A stretch of 64,000 nt of DNA, from NCBI RefSeq assembly GCF_014334015.1, contig NZ_CP060488.1:2934501-2998500 (forward strand), written 5' to 3'. Position numbers and translations under genes: made by a program. The notes under the pieces are model-generated. The model was given only the letters and a program-made list of their open reading frames with translations. It searched no databases and was not told the origin of the DNA. Source of the DNA: Bacteroides sp. M10 (lineage in GTDB: Bacteria > Bacteroidota > Bacteroidia > Bacteroidales > Bacteroidaceae). Shown here piece by piece: positions 9,073 to 18,030 of the stretch. Each line of letters starts with the position of its first letter. The first letter of the stretch is position 1.

Positions 9073-10293
9073 TTATGGTATCAATAAAGAAGAATCTCCA
9101 TAACTTAAGAATCGGAAATCATGTGCTAAAGCATAATCATAAATCGCACGCCAGTTTCCTTTAACAAAAGCTGAAACCAATAATAATAGGGTGCTTTGTG
9201 GCTGATGAAAGTTAGTAACCATCGCTTTTACTATCTTGTACTGATATCCGGGAGCTATGATAATTTGTGTGCTGGTATGGAGAGCTTCGAGCCCATTTCT
9301 ATCGAGATAACCCAATATCTTTTGGAGAGCAACTACCGGAGGGATCTGATCGTATTTCTCATAGGGTTGCCACTGTTTGACGTGCAGTTCTTCTTCCGTA
9401 GCATCCGGATGATCTGCTAAAATAACTCCAATGAGATACAAACTTTCGAGAGTGCGTACAGAGGTGGTTCCTACAGCAATGGCACAGCCATCATGATCGA
9501 TTAGTTTCTTAATCGTGCTCCGGTTAACCGATATATATTCTGTATGCATCTCATGACCTTCGATCTCTTCACTTTTTACAGGTTTGAATGTTCCGGCTCC
9601 TACATGTAATGTTAACTCTTCAAGATCGATACCTTTTTCCTGCAGTGCATCTAATACTCGCGGAGTGAAATGTAAACCGGCAGTAGGTGCAGCTACCGAA
9701 CCTTTAATCTTAGAGTAAACGGTCTGATAAGTTTCCTTATCACTTTCTTCCGTATCCCGGTTTAAGTAAGGAGGAATAGGAAGTTCTCCGAATACTTCAA
9801 GAATATCGGCAAATGTCACTTCCGGATTATCCCATGAGAAATCTACCCAATGACTGGTTCCTTTACATTCTCCTCTGACGGCAGTCAATGTGATTGGAAA
9901 TCCTTTGACGGTCATTTCCCGCTTTAACTCTCCGTCTTTCCATTTTTTCAGGTTGCCGATCATGCAGAGCCAAGCGGCATGTTCTGTCTGTTGGAAGTTC
10001 AATGCATAATCATTCGGCTGAATCGGTTCAAGGCAGAATACTTCAATCAGTGCCCCTGTTTCTTTCCGGAAATGAAGACGTGCCTGAATGACTTTCGTAT
10101 TATTGAATATCATCAGACTGCCTTGTGGGAGATACTCGGGCAAAGAAGTGAAGATATCTTCACTTACCTCTCCACGACGGTATATTAAGAGTTTGGACTG
10201 GTCGCGGGTAGGCAACGGGAATTTTGCAATACGTTCATCCGGAAGAGGATAACTGTATTCACTGATATGTATATGTCTAGGATCTTCTTTCAT
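9073..10293 (-). CDS. queA: tRNA preQ1(34) S-adenosylmethionine ribosyltransferase-isomerase
   Basis: 406 residues. QueA transfers and isomerises the ribosyl part of S-adenosylmethionine onto preQ1 in tRNA to give epoxyqueuosine at position 34. Recognisable motifs are YPLPDERIA near the N-terminus, SLMIFNNTKVIQARL, SVAAPTAGLHFTPRVL, LTLHVGAGTFKPV and AMVTNFHQPQSTLLLLVSAF. It is longer than the E. coli protein (about 356 residues), as is usual in Bacteroidetes. It lies behind the tRNA-Pro gene, separated by a hairpin terminator at 10309-10344. Confidence 0.95.
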   Translation of the reverse strand: MKEDPRHIHISEYSYPLPDERIAKFPLPTRDQSKLLIYRRGEVSEDIFTSLPEYLPQGSLMIFNNTKVIQARLHFRKETGALIEVFCLEPIQPNDYALNFQQTEHAAWLCMIGNLKKWKDGELKREMTVKGFPITLTAVRGECKGTSHWVDFSWDNPEVTFADILEVFGELPIPPYLNRDTEESDKETYQTVYSKIKGSVAAPTAGLHFTPRVLDALQEKGIDLEELTLHVGAGTFKPVKSEEIEGHEMHTEYISVNRSTIKKLIDHDGCAIAVGTTSVRTLESLYLIGVILADHPDATEEELHVKQWQPYEKYDQIPPVVALQKILGYLDRNGLEALHTSTQIIIAPGYQYKIVKAMVTNFHQPQSTLLLLVSAFVKGNWRAIYDYALAHDFRFLSYGDSSLLIP

Positions 10294-10308
10294 TGTCTTC
10301 TAAAATAA

Positions 10309-10344
10309 AAAGAGGTTAGAACCCATTCGGCTTCTAACCTCTTT
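10309..10344 (-). terminator. Rho-independent terminator after tRNA-Pro
   Basis: A 13-bp inverted repeat (AAAGAGGTTAGAA and its complement, 10309-10321 and 10332-10344) with a 10-base loop, followed on the minus strand by a T-rich run. It ends the tRNA-Pro transcript just before queA. Confidence 0.8.
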
Positions 10345-10350
10345 CACCAG

Positions 10351-10425
10351 TCGGGGTGACTGGATTCGAACCAGCGACCACACGCCCCCCAGACGCGTAC
10401 TCTAACCGGGCTGAGCTACACCCCG
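10351..10425 (-). tRNA. tRNA-Pro (anticodon GGG)
   Basis: Read on the minus strand, the gene starts CGGGGTG, pairs with CACCCCG at its 3' end (discriminator A), has a D-arm GTAGCTCAG, and a T-arm with GGTTCGAATCC. The anticodon arm CGCGT-CTGGGGG-GCGTG places GGG at positions 34-36 after T33. C1 at the acceptor end is typical of bacterial tRNA-Pro. CCA is not encoded. Confidence 0.95.
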
Positions 10426-10436
10426 AATTGCGGATG

Positions 10437-10467
10437 CAAAAGTACTGATTAATTTTTAATTAGCAAA
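10437..10467 (-). promoter_or_regulatory. Promoter of tRNA-Pro
   Basis: On the minus strand TTTG (10464-10467) is followed after 19 bases by TACTTTTG (10437-10444), an exact match to the Bacteroides TTTG-N19-21-TAnnTTTG promoter. It ends 11 bp before the tRNA. Confidence 0.8.
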
Positions 10468-10835
10468 TAATCCGCTGAATTTTCTATATGATTTATGTTG
10501 ATTTATGGCTATGATTCTGATTATTAGCCTTTCTTTGGGTTGTACAAATCCTTTTTTCAATAGGTTTGTCGATTATTGGATCATCTTTTGATAACTTTTT
10601 GTGTGATATTAGAAGTAGATATTAATAATTTTGCTTGAATTAGAAAACAATCTGCTTATTTGTCGTTTGAACGCACTAATTCTTTTCTTATCCTAAAAAC
10701 ACTATAAAAAGTAGGCCGGTATATAATAAAACTAAATAGAGAAATGACAAATGAACTAACAATCAGTAAGTTTGTTTATAAATTAATGCAAATAAAAGGT
10801 GTTTGACTTCCTTAGTATGATACTATATTTCCAAT
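10468..10835. other. AT-rich intergenic region with no gene seen
   Basis: This stretch between the divergent tRNA-Pro and AraC-regulator promoters is strongly AT-rich. I find no coding frame of note, no tRNA and no clear repeat. It may hold binding sites for the AraC-type regulator, but none can be recognised from a single copy. Confidence 0.5.
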
Positions 10836-10870
10836 TTTGGTGTGTGGTAAATTAGGAAGTTATACATTTG
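10836..10870 (+). promoter_or_regulatory. Candidate promoter of the AraC-type regulator
   Basis: TTTG (10836-10839) and TACATTTG (10863-10870) match the two Bacteroides promoter elements, with a spacer of 23 bases that is slightly longer than the usual 19-21. The ATG follows 29 bp later. Confidence 0.45.
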
Positions 10871-10899
10871 TAAAAAGACTTAGTTTAGAAAGGTGTTAA

Positions 10900-11769
10900 A
10901 TGTTAGACATTAAAAATAGAGAGACATTAGAGATATACGTCTTGGGTGACGATTTTAAATTTTATCAAAATCTGAAGTATCTTCCTCTGACTTCTTATCC
11001 TTCTAATAATCAATCAGCGTTGATTATATATTGTTTAAGTGGAAGGGCTAAAATTACAGTGCATGAAGATGTACACTGGATACAGCCGGAGGAATTGATT
11101 ATATTACTACCCGGACAATTTATCTCATTTAGTGAGCCAAGTGAAGATTTCTCGACCGTTACGATGGTTATATCTACTTCACTGTTTAGTGACGCGTTAA
11201 GTGGTGTGCCCAGATTTTCTCCGCATTTCTTTTTCTATATGCGGACCCATTATTGGTATCCGCAGTCGGAACGCGATGTTCCCCGGATATATAATTATCT
11301 GGGTATGGTAAAAGATAAGGTTACTTCTCAAGATATGTATAGGCGGGAGCTGATTATTCATTTGTTGAGGTATCTTTATCTGGAACTGTTCAATGCTTAT
11401 CAGAAGGAATCGACTTTGATGACTGTCCGTAGGGATACCCGTAAAGAAGAATTGGCAAATAAATTCTTTGGGCTTATTATGAAGCATTTTAAGGAGAATA
11501 AAGATGTAGCTTTTTATGCAGATAAACTGTGTATTACTTCCAAATACCTGACTATGGTAATCAAGGAAACAAGCGGGAAATCTGCCAAAGACTGGATTGT
11601 TGAATACATCATATTAGAGATCAAGGCTTTATTGAAAAATACAAGCTTGAATATTCAGGAAATAGCTATTAAAACGAATTTTGCGAATCAATCGTCGCTT
11701 GGACGTTTTTTTAGAAAGCATACAGGTATGTCGCTTTCACAGTATCGAATGAGTAACTTAGAACAATAG
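10900..11769 (+). CDS. AraC-family transcriptional regulator
   Basis: 289 residues. The N-terminal half (about 30-170) looks like a cupin-type AraC sensor domain. The C-terminal 100 residues hold the double helix-turn-helix (FYADKLCITSKYLTMVIKE for the first, IQEIAIKTNFANQSSLGRFFRKHTG in two parts for the second). Such proteins are one-component activators or repressors responding to a small ligand. No transport or metabolic gene is adjacent on the same strand, so its target is unknown. It converges on aroB with a shared hairpin between them. Confidence 0.9.
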   Translation: MLDIKNRETLEIYVLGDDFKFYQNLKYLPLTSYPSNNQSALIIYCLSGRAKITVHEDVHWIQPEELIILLPGQFISFSEPSEDFSTVTMVISTSLFSDALSGVPRFSPHFFFYMRTHYWYPQSERDVPRIYNYLGMVKDKVTSQDMYRRELIIHLLRYLYLELFNAYQKESTLMTVRRDTRKEELANKFFGLIMKHFKENKDVAFYADKLCITSKYLTMVIKETSGKSAKDWIVEYIILEIKALLKNTSLNIQEIAIKTNFANQSSLGRFFRKHTGMSLSQYRMSNLEQ

Positions 11770-11773
11770 CGCG

Positions 11774-11849
11774 GGCAATTGTGCAACAATTGCCAATTAT
11801 TTATAGGGATTGGGAAGAGAAAGGGAATGAAGTTTACTTCATTCCCTTT
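11774..11849. terminator. Bidirectional terminator between araC-type gene and aroB
   Basis: Two hairpins follow the regulator stop: GGCAATTGT/ACAATTGCC (11774-11782 and 11786-11794) and a 13-bp stem AAAGGGAATGAAG (11820-11832) with its complement at 11837-11849. The second is flanked by A- and T-rich runs and can serve both convergent genes. Confidence 0.75.
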
Positions 11850-11878
11850 TATTATTATGTAATCTGTCCGGTGCCGGA

Positions 11879-12940
11879 TTAAATTCCCATACATTCGCGA
11901 TAGAAATCGAGCATCTCGAAAATAGTGTCCTGATTGGCAGTTTGATTGATGCAAATATCTCCGATATCCTTCAGTAGAGTGAAATTAATTGTACCTGAAG
12001 TATTCTTTTTGTCATGCGTCATGAATGCATATAGTTGGTCATATTTTTTGCAATCGAAAGTAAATACACCATAATTGTCCTTGATAAATTGGATCGTTTG
12101 TCTCATTTTCTCTTTCGGGAAATCTACTTTGAGATGAGAAAGATACAGTTCGCATACGATTCCCCAAGCTACTGCATATCCATGCAATACAGGGCGGTCC
12201 TCTGCCAGTGCCATGCTTTCGAATGCATGTCCCACAGTGTGTCCCAGGTTTAATGCCTTGCGGATCCCATGTTCAAAGGGATCCTGTTCTACGATATCTT
12301 CTTTCACTTGTACCGATTGGCCTACTAATTGTTTGAGAGCTGTATAATCAATATTAGAAGTATTGAAATTGAGTAATTCCACCCAATGTGCCGTATTGCT
12401 AATCAAACCATGCTTCAGCATTTCAGCATATCCAGAGAAAAAATTGTGTGCATCCAGTGTACGCAGGAATTCCGTTTCAATCAGTACGTTGTTTGCCGGA
12501 GCAAAGGCACCGATTTCATTTTTCAGACCGTTGAAGTTGATTCCTGTTTTACCACCCACTGATGCATCTACCATAGCCAGTAGAGTGGTCGGTATATTGA
12601 TATAGGAGATACCACGTTTGAATGTAGCTGCGGCAAAACCTCCGAGATCCGTCACCATCCCTCCTCCAAGATTGATAAGCAAAGAGTGGCGGGTAGCTCC
12701 TTGAGTACTTAATGCCATCCAGACGGAGGCAAGCGTTTCCAGAGTTTTATGTACGTCTTCGGCTCCGATACAGATTTCTACAGCATCTTTCAGTAGACCT
12801 GATGCCTTTAAGGAAGGAAGGCAAAGACGCTGGGTATGCTCGTCTGTGAGGACGAATAATTTGTCATGCGGGCATAACTCAATGGCACGACCGAGGCTCG
12901 TTTCCAAGCTTTCGCAGAGAATAACTTCTTGTTTACTCAT
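11879..12940 (-). CDS. aroB: 3-dehydroquinate synthase
   Basis: 353 residues. AroB converts DAHP to 3-dehydroquinate, the second step of the shikimate pathway, in the cytoplasm with NAD and a divalent metal. Visible family motifs are the NAD-binding INLGGGMVTDLGGFAAATFKRG region (about 90-110), TTLLAMVDASVGGKTGIN with the active-site Lys, and the metal-binding LNLGHTVGHAFE region (about 230-242). Length is as expected. It is a single-gene unit, with a -7 box TACATTTG on the minus strand at 12964-12971. Confidence 0.95.
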   Translation of the reverse strand: MSKQEVILCESLETSLGRAIELCPHDKLFVLTDEHTQRLCLPSLKASGLLKDAVEICIGAEDVHKTLETLASVWMALSTQGATRHSLLINLGGGMVTDLGGFAAATFKRGISYINIPTTLLAMVDASVGGKTGINFNGLKNEIGAFAPANNVLIETEFLRTLDAHNFFSGYAEMLKHGLISNTAHWVELLNFNTSNIDYTALKQLVGQSVQVKEDIVEQDPFEHGIRKALNLGHTVGHAFESMALAEDRPVLHGYAVAWGIVCELYLSHLKVDFPKEKMRQTIQFIKDNYGVFTFDCKKYDQLYAFMTHDKKNTSGTINFTLLKDIGDICINQTANQDTIFEMLDFYRECMGI

Positions 12941-12963
12941 GATTCTTTTGCTTTTTTACTCTG

Positions 12964-12971
12964 CAAATGTA
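12964..12971 (-). promoter_or_regulatory. Candidate -7 box of aroB
   Basis: TACATTTG on the minus strand, 23 bp upstream of the aroB ATG, matches TAnnTTTG. No clear TTTG -33 element is seen. Confidence 0.4.
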
Positions 12972-12992
12972 TATAAAATATCTTTTTTTACT

Positions 12993-13000
12993 TACTTTTG
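12993..13000 (+). promoter_or_regulatory. Candidate -7 box of the small membrane protein gene
   Basis: TACTTTTG fits TAnnTTTG and lies 20 bp before the ATG at 13021. The -33 element is not evident. It is 21 bp from the divergent aroB box. Confidence 0.4.
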
Positions 13001-13020
13001 TCTCATTAAAACATTCAATC

Positions 13021-13425
13021 ATGAAAGCATTATTACCTGTATATTGTCGTCCTTTAGGATATGTGGTCTTGTTGGTAGCTCTGTTCATCCCTTTTATTCT
13101 GGTGATGCAGGGAGCGGTAACCGATACTAACTTGTTATTTTATAAAGAATGTACAAAGTTGCTGATGATGGCAGGGTGCTTGTTGATAATCTTTGCATTC
13201 AGTAAAAATGAGAGCCGTGAAACGGAGCAGATTCGTAATTCAGCTGTTCGTAATGCTATCTTTTTAACATTTTTGTTCGTCTTTGGTGGCATGTTGTGGC
13301 GTGTAATGCAAGGAGATGTGATTAATGTTGATACTTCCTCTTTCCTGACCTTTTTGGTTTTTAATGTGCTTTGTTTGGAATTTGGTCTTAAAAAAGCGCT
13401 TGTTGATCGATTCTTTAAAAGATAA
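13021..13425 (+). CDS. Small multi-pass membrane protein of unknown function
   Basis: 134 residues with four predicted membrane helices (about 12-32, 45-62, 77-97 and 105-122) and a basic C-terminus. I do not recognise the family; it looks like a conserved Bacteroidales inner-membrane protein. The ATG at 13021 follows the -7-like box by 20 bp and is preferred to an upstream in-frame Met that would add 18 residues and overlap the promoter. It precedes the beta-barrel gene by 83 bp on the same strand. Confidence 0.7.
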   Translation: MKALLPVYCRPLGYVVLLVALFIPFILVMQGAVTDTNLLFYKECTKLLMMAGCLLIIFAFSKNESRETEQIRNSAVRNAIFLTFLFVFGGMLWRVMQGDVINVDTSSFLTFLVFNVLCLEFGLKKALVDRFFKR

Positions 13426-13508
13426 TTTTCTTTTCAATTAAACCTTTTGCGATTCGATTTGTCAAAAAGACATTGTTATTGCTACTAATATAATCGTAAA
13501 TAAGGTAA

Positions 13509-16436
13509 ATGAAAAGATTTTCAGCAGGGTTGGTGTTGATGTTGTTATGCACCTTCTCAATTTTTGCACAGAATAAGGTAATTACCGTTTCGGGACGTGT
13601 GGTGGAAGCCGACACAAAAGAGCCTGCAGCGCAGGCTACAGTTCAATTATTATCATTGCCCGATAGCGCTTATGCCGCTGGTATAGCCAGTAGTAACCAG
13701 GGATGGTTCACTCTCCCCAAAGTAAAAGCCGGGAAATATGTGTTGAAAGTTTCCTATATCGGGTTTCGTACCAAACTCGTACCAGTACAATTATCTGCTA
13801 ATGCCACCGATAAAAAGATGGGAACCATTGCATTAGACCCGGATGCTGTTATGCTGAAAGAAGCAGTGATTACTGCCGAAGCTCCGCAGGTGACCGTAAA
13901 AGAAGATACTCTGGAATATAATTCGGCTGCTTATCGTACTCCGGAAGGAGCGATGCTCGAAGAGTTGGTAAAGAAACTTCCGGGAGCAGAGATTGATGAT
14001 GACGGTAATGTCAAAATCAATGGTAAAGAAGTAAAGAAGATTATGGTAGATGGTAAAGAGTTCTTTGGGGGTGATGTGAAAACCGGATTGAAGAACTTGC
14101 CGGTCAACATGATCGATAAACTGAAAACATACGATAAAAAATCAGACTTGGCACGTGTCACCGGAATAGATGATGGGGAAGAAGAAACTGTTCTCGACCT
14201 GAAAGTGAAGAAAGGAATGAATCAAGGCTGGTTTGGTAACGCAAGTGTTGCCGGTGGTACAGAAGACCGTTACGGAAGTAACTTGATGTTGAACCGTTTT
14301 GTCGATAATAGCCAATTTTCTTTAATCGGTTCGGCCAATAATGTGAACGATCAGGGATTCTCTGGTGGAGGTGGTGGCCCTCGTTTCCGGAATAGCAATG
14401 GTTTGACTGCTACCAAGATGCTTGGAGCCAACTTTGCTACTCAAACTGATAAACTGGAACTAGGAGGTAGTGCCCGTTATAATTTCAGTGATCGGGATGC
14501 AATATCTACAAACTATTCGGAACGTTTCCTGCAAAATGGAAATTCGTACTCCAACTCAAACAGTAAAGGCCGTAATAAGAATACAAACTTCAATGCAGAC
14601 TTCCGCTTGGAATGGAAACCGGATACATTGACCAATATTATTTTCCGTCCGAACGTTTCTTATGGAAAATCTAATAGCTATTCCATTTCCGAATCGGGTA
14701 CTTTTAATGGAGATCCATTTAATTTGGTATCCAATCCTAATGATTTTCTGAACAAGGTTCTGTGGGGAAGCGCAGATGATCCATTGGAAGCTATTCGTGT
14801 CAATGCCAGTAATAGTGAGTCCAAATCTGAAGGTCAGTCTCTCTCTGCAAATGGTTCTTTGCAGGTGAACCGGAGATTGAATAATCAGGGACGAAACATT
14901 ACCTTCCGTGGTACATTTAGTTATGGAGATAATGACAGTGAACAGTTTAGTGAATCATTAACGCGTTATTTTGATGAGGCAGCAAATAAAGCGGATGATG
15001 AACGTAAACAGTATACTACTTCTCCAACCAAGAGTTATGATTATACTGCCGAACTGACTTATAGCGAACCGATTGCGAGAGCCACTTTCTTACAGTTCCG
15101 CTATAAATTTCAATATAAATATAGTGAAAGCGATAGAAGTACATACAGTTTGATTCCTGATGCAGATAAAGGACAGGATTGGTTCTGGAATTTTGGTGAT
15201 GGTCTACCTGAAGGGTATGAAGAGAATAAGGATAGAGATTTGAGTAAATATGCTCAATATAAATACTATAACCATGATATTAATGCAGGGTTGAATATTA
15301 TCCGCGAGAAATATCGATTGAACTTTGGAGTGTCTCTGCAACCGCAGAATACTAGATTAGATTATAAGAAAGCTGAAGTAGATACTGTAGTAAAAAGAAA
15401 TGTGTTCAATTTTGCTCCTAATGTTGATTTTCGTTACAGGTTCTCTAAAGTCAGCCAGTTACGTTTTACTTATCGGGGACGTGCAAGTCAGCCGAGTATG
15501 GAAAATTTGCTGGATGTAACCGATGATTCTAATCCGTTGAACATTCGTAAGGGTAATCCGGGATTGAAGCCTTCTTTCTCTCATTCTATGCGTTTATTCT
15601 ACAATACCTATAATGCAGATAAACAGCGTGGCATAATGGCTCATGCAAACTTGAATATGACTCAAAACAACATTACTAATGCCACTACTTACAATCAGAG
15701 TACTGGTGGAGTAACAGTTAAACCGGAGAATATCAACGGAAACTGGAATGCGATGGGGATGTTTGGATTCAATACGGCATTGAAAGATAAGCGTTTCACT
15801 ATAAACTCTTTCTCTCGCGCCAACTATACCAATGCGGTTTCTTACCTTTTCAATGACGATACCAAGATAAATGACAAGAACACCAGTACAACATTGACTT
15901 TAGGAGAGAATCTAAATGGAACTTTCCGTAACGACTGGTTTGAATTTACCTTGAATGGTTCAATCAACTATAACTTTGAACGAAACAAACTGCGTCCGGA
16001 AAATAACCAGGAACCTTATACATTTGGTTATGGTGCAAGCACTAATATCTCTTTACCTTGGAGTATGACGTTGTCAACCAATATAACTAATAACGCACGC
16101 CGTGGTTATCGTGATGCCAGTATGAATAAGAATGAACTTATCTGGAATGCGCAGATTGCCCAGAACTTCCTGAAAGGCAATGCTGCAACCATCAGTTTTG
16201 AAGTATATGATATTTTGCGGCAGCAATCCAATATCAGCCGTTCGTTGACTGCCGATATGCGCTCTGTTTCCGAGTATAATGGAATTAACAGTTATTGTAT
16301 GCTTCGCTTCTCTTATCGCCTGAATATTTTTGGAAATAAAGAAGCTCGTGGCAATATGCGTCATGGTGGTTTTGATGGTGGTGGCCCACGTGGTCCGCGT
16401 GGTGGAGGCTATGGTGGCGGCAGACCACACTTCTAA
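13509..16436 (+). CDS. TonB-receptor-like outer-membrane beta-barrel protein
   Basis: 975 residues. A signal peptide (1-20, ending IFAQ) is followed by a carboxypeptidase regulatory-like domain (about 24-115), a plug-like region with the motif KKLPGAEIDDDGNVKINGKEVKKIMVDGKEFF split over residues 155-185, and a long beta-barrel. It lacks a SusC-type STN domain or a SusD partner, so it belongs to the outer-membrane beta-barrel group related to TonB-dependent receptors rather than to a glycan importer. The last 28 residues are rich in Gly, Arg and Pro and end in His-Phe, an unusual extension after the barrel. A strong terminator follows at 16466-16503. Confidence 0.88.
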   Translation: MKRFSAGLVLMLLCTFSIFAQNKVITVSGRVVEADTKEPAAQATVQLLSLPDSAYAAGIASSNQGWFTLPKVKAGKYVLKVSYIGFRTKLVPVQLSANATDKKMGTIALDPDAVMLKEAVITAEAPQVTVKEDTLEYNSAAYRTPEGAMLEELVKKLPGAEIDDDGNVKINGKEVKKIMVDGKEFFGGDVKTGLKNLPVNMIDKLKTYDKKSDLARVTGIDDGEEETVLDLKVKKGMNQGWFGNASVAGGTEDRYGSNLMLNRFVDNSQFSLIGSANNVNDQGFSGGGGGPRFRNSNGLTATKMLGANFATQTDKLELGGSARYNFSDRDAISTNYSERFLQNGNSYSNSNSKGRNKNTNFNADFRLEWKPDTLTNIIFRPNVSYGKSNSYSISESGTFNGDPFNLVSNPNDFLNKVLWGSADDPLEAIRVNASNSESKSEGQSLSANGSLQVNRRLNNQGRNITFRGTFSYGDNDSEQFSESLTRYFDEAANKADDERKQYTTSPTKSYDYTAELTYSEPIARATFLQFRYKFQYKYSESDRSTYSLIPDADKGQDWFWNFGDGLPEGYEENKDRDLSKYAQYKYYNHDINAGLNIIREKYRLNFGVSLQPQNTRLDYKKAEVDTVVKRNVFNFAPNVDFRYRFSKVSQLRFTYRGRASQPSMENLLDVTDDSNPLNIRKGNPGLKPSFSHSMRLFYNTYNADKQRGIMAHANLNMTQNNITNATTYNQSTGGVTVKPENINGNWNAMGMFGFNTALKDKRFTINSFSRANYTNAVSYLFNDDTKINDKNTSTTLTLGENLNGTFRNDWFEFTLNGSINYNFERNKLRPENNQEPYTFGYGASTNISLPWSMTLSTNITNNARRGYRDASMNKNELIWNAQIAQNFLKGNAATISFEVYDILRQQSNISRSLTADMRSVSEYNGINSYCMLRFSYRLNIFGNKEARGNMRHGGFDGGGPRGPRGGGYGGGRPHF

Positions 16437-16465
16437 ATCAAGATAACAGATTTAAATGGAAAATA

Positions 16466-16503
16466 AAGTCCCGGCACAACATTCAATGTTGTCACCGGGA
16501 CTT
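16466..16503 (+). terminator. Terminator after the beta-barrel gene
   Basis: A long hairpin: AAGTCCCGG (16466-16474) pairs with CCGGGACTT (16495-16503), and the inner ACAACATT/AATGTTGT segments extend the stem. It is followed by a T-rich stretch. Confidence 0.8.
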
Positions 16504-16504
16504 C

Positions 16505-16535
16505 TTTGTTAATCCGATAATTTACTCTATATTTG
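16505..16535 (+). promoter_or_regulatory. Promoter of cardiolipin synthase gene
   Basis: TTTG (16505-16508), 19 bases, then TATATTTG (16528-16535): an exact match to the Bacteroides promoter consensus, 31 bp before the ATG at 16567. It begins 2 bases after the preceding terminator stem. Confidence 0.8.
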
Positions 16536-16566
16536 TTGTTCAGTATCTGTATGAAAGGAGATTCCT

Positions 16567-18006
16567 ATGATTGATTGGAACTATGTGCTTAGCCAGATAG
16601 CAACAGTAGCTTTTGATATTCTTTATTTTGGAGCCATTATCGGTACGATTGTCATAATCATTCTTGACAACCGGAATCCGGTTAAAACTATGGCATGGAT
16701 ACTCATATTACTTTTCTTACCTATTGTCGGGCTCGTCTTTTATTTTTTCTTTGGTCGGAGCCAGCGTCGTGAGCGCATTATCGGACAAAAAAGCTATGAC
16801 CGCCTATTAAAGAAACCAATGGCCGAATATCTGGCGCAGGATTGTTCAGATGTTCCCTATGAATATTCCCGTCTTATTCAGCTTTTCCAGCAAACGAATC
16901 AGGCATTTCCATTTGAGGGAAATCGTGTGGCAATCTATACGGAAGGATATACCAAACTCCAATCATTATTGCGTGAGCTACAAAAAGCGAAGCAGCATAT
17001 CCACATGGAATATTATATCTTTGAGGATGATGCTATTGGGCGTCTGGTCAGAGACGTACTGATCGAAAAGGCTTCTCAAGGAGTTGAAGTGCGGGTGATC
17101 TATGATGATGTAGGTTGCTGGCATGTGCCTAACCGCTTTTTCGAAGAAATGCGTAATGCCGGCATTGAGGTCAGAAGCTTTTTAAAGGTACGTTTTCCCT
17201 TATTTACCAGTAGAGTGAATTACCGGAACCATAGAAAGATTGTTGTCATTGACGGGCGTGTGGGGTTCGTTGGGGGAATGAATCTGGCAGAACGCTATAT
17301 GCGTGGTTTCTCCTGGGGAATTTGGCGTGATACGCATATCATGCTGGAAGGTAAGGCTGTGCACGGTTTGCAAACGGCTTTCCTGCTCGATTGGTATTTT
17401 GTAGACCGCACCCTGATAACTGCTTCCCGTTATTTTCCAAAGATTGATTCTTGTGGAAACTCTTTAGCGCAAATTGTCACGAGTGAACCTATCGGACCAT
17501 GGAAAGAAATCATGCAGGGCTTGACGGTTGCCATTACCAGTGCAAAGAAATATTTCTATATGCAAACCCCTTATTTCTTGCCTACAGAGCAAATATTAGC
17601 TGCTATGCAAACAGCTGCATTGTCTGGGGTAGATGTGCGCTTAATGCTGCCGGAACGTGCTGATAATTGGATTACTCATCTTGGATCACGTTCTTATTTG
17701 GCCGATGTGATGCAGGCAGGTGTTAAAGTTTATTTTTATAAAAAGGGCTTTCTGCATTCTAAACTTATGGTTTCAGATGATATGCTTTCCACAGTAGGAT
17801 CTACCAATGTCGACTTTCGTAGCTTTGAGCATAACTTTGAAGTGAATGCTTTTATGTATGACGTAGAAACAGCTCTTGAAATGAAAGAAATATTTCTTCA
17901 GGACCAGCGAGAAAGTACACAAATCTTTTTAAAGAATTGGGTTAGACGTTCGTGGAGACAAAAAGCTGCGGAGTCTATCGTGCGTTTATTGGCTCCGCTA
18001 CTTTAA
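16567..18006 (+). CDS. cls: Cardiolipin synthase
   Basis: 479 residues. Two N-terminal membrane helices (about 10-32 and 40-60) are followed by two phospholipase D domains. Their catalytic HKD motifs are visible as NHRKIVVIDGRVGFVGGMN (about residues 219-237) and LHSKLMVSDDMLSTVGSTN (about 398-416). The enzyme condenses two phosphatidylglycerol molecules, or a related pair, to cardiolipin at the inner membrane. Length matches bacterial Cls. It has its own consensus promoter and converges on rsmD. Confidence 0.94.
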   Translation: MIDWNYVLSQIATVAFDILYFGAIIGTIVIIILDNRNPVKTMAWILILLFLPIVGLVFYFFFGRSQRRERIIGQKSYDRLLKKPMAEYLAQDCSDVPYEYSRLIQLFQQTNQAFPFEGNRVAIYTEGYTKLQSLLRELQKAKQHIHMEYYIFEDDAIGRLVRDVLIEKASQGVEVRVIYDDVGCWHVPNRFFEEMRNAGIEVRSFLKVRFPLFTSRVNYRNHRKIVVIDGRVGFVGGMNLAERYMRGFSWGIWRDTHIMLEGKAVHGLQTAFLLDWYFVDRTLITASRYFPKIDSCGNSLAQIVTSEPIGPWKEIMQGLTVAITSAKKYFYMQTPYFLPTEQILAAMQTAALSGVDVRLMLPERADNWITHLGSRSYLADVMQAGVKVYFYKKGFLHSKLMVSDDMLSTVGSTNVDFRSFEHNFEVNAFMYDVETALEMKEIFLQDQRESTQIFLKNWVRRSWRQKAAESIVRLLAPLL

Positions 18007-18030
18007 TAGTGATGAGATTGATTGGAGAAC

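Noticed and set aside
11869..11876. Third 22-bp array near aroB
   Set aside because: Only one CGGTGCCG is present there, so no periodicity can be claimed.
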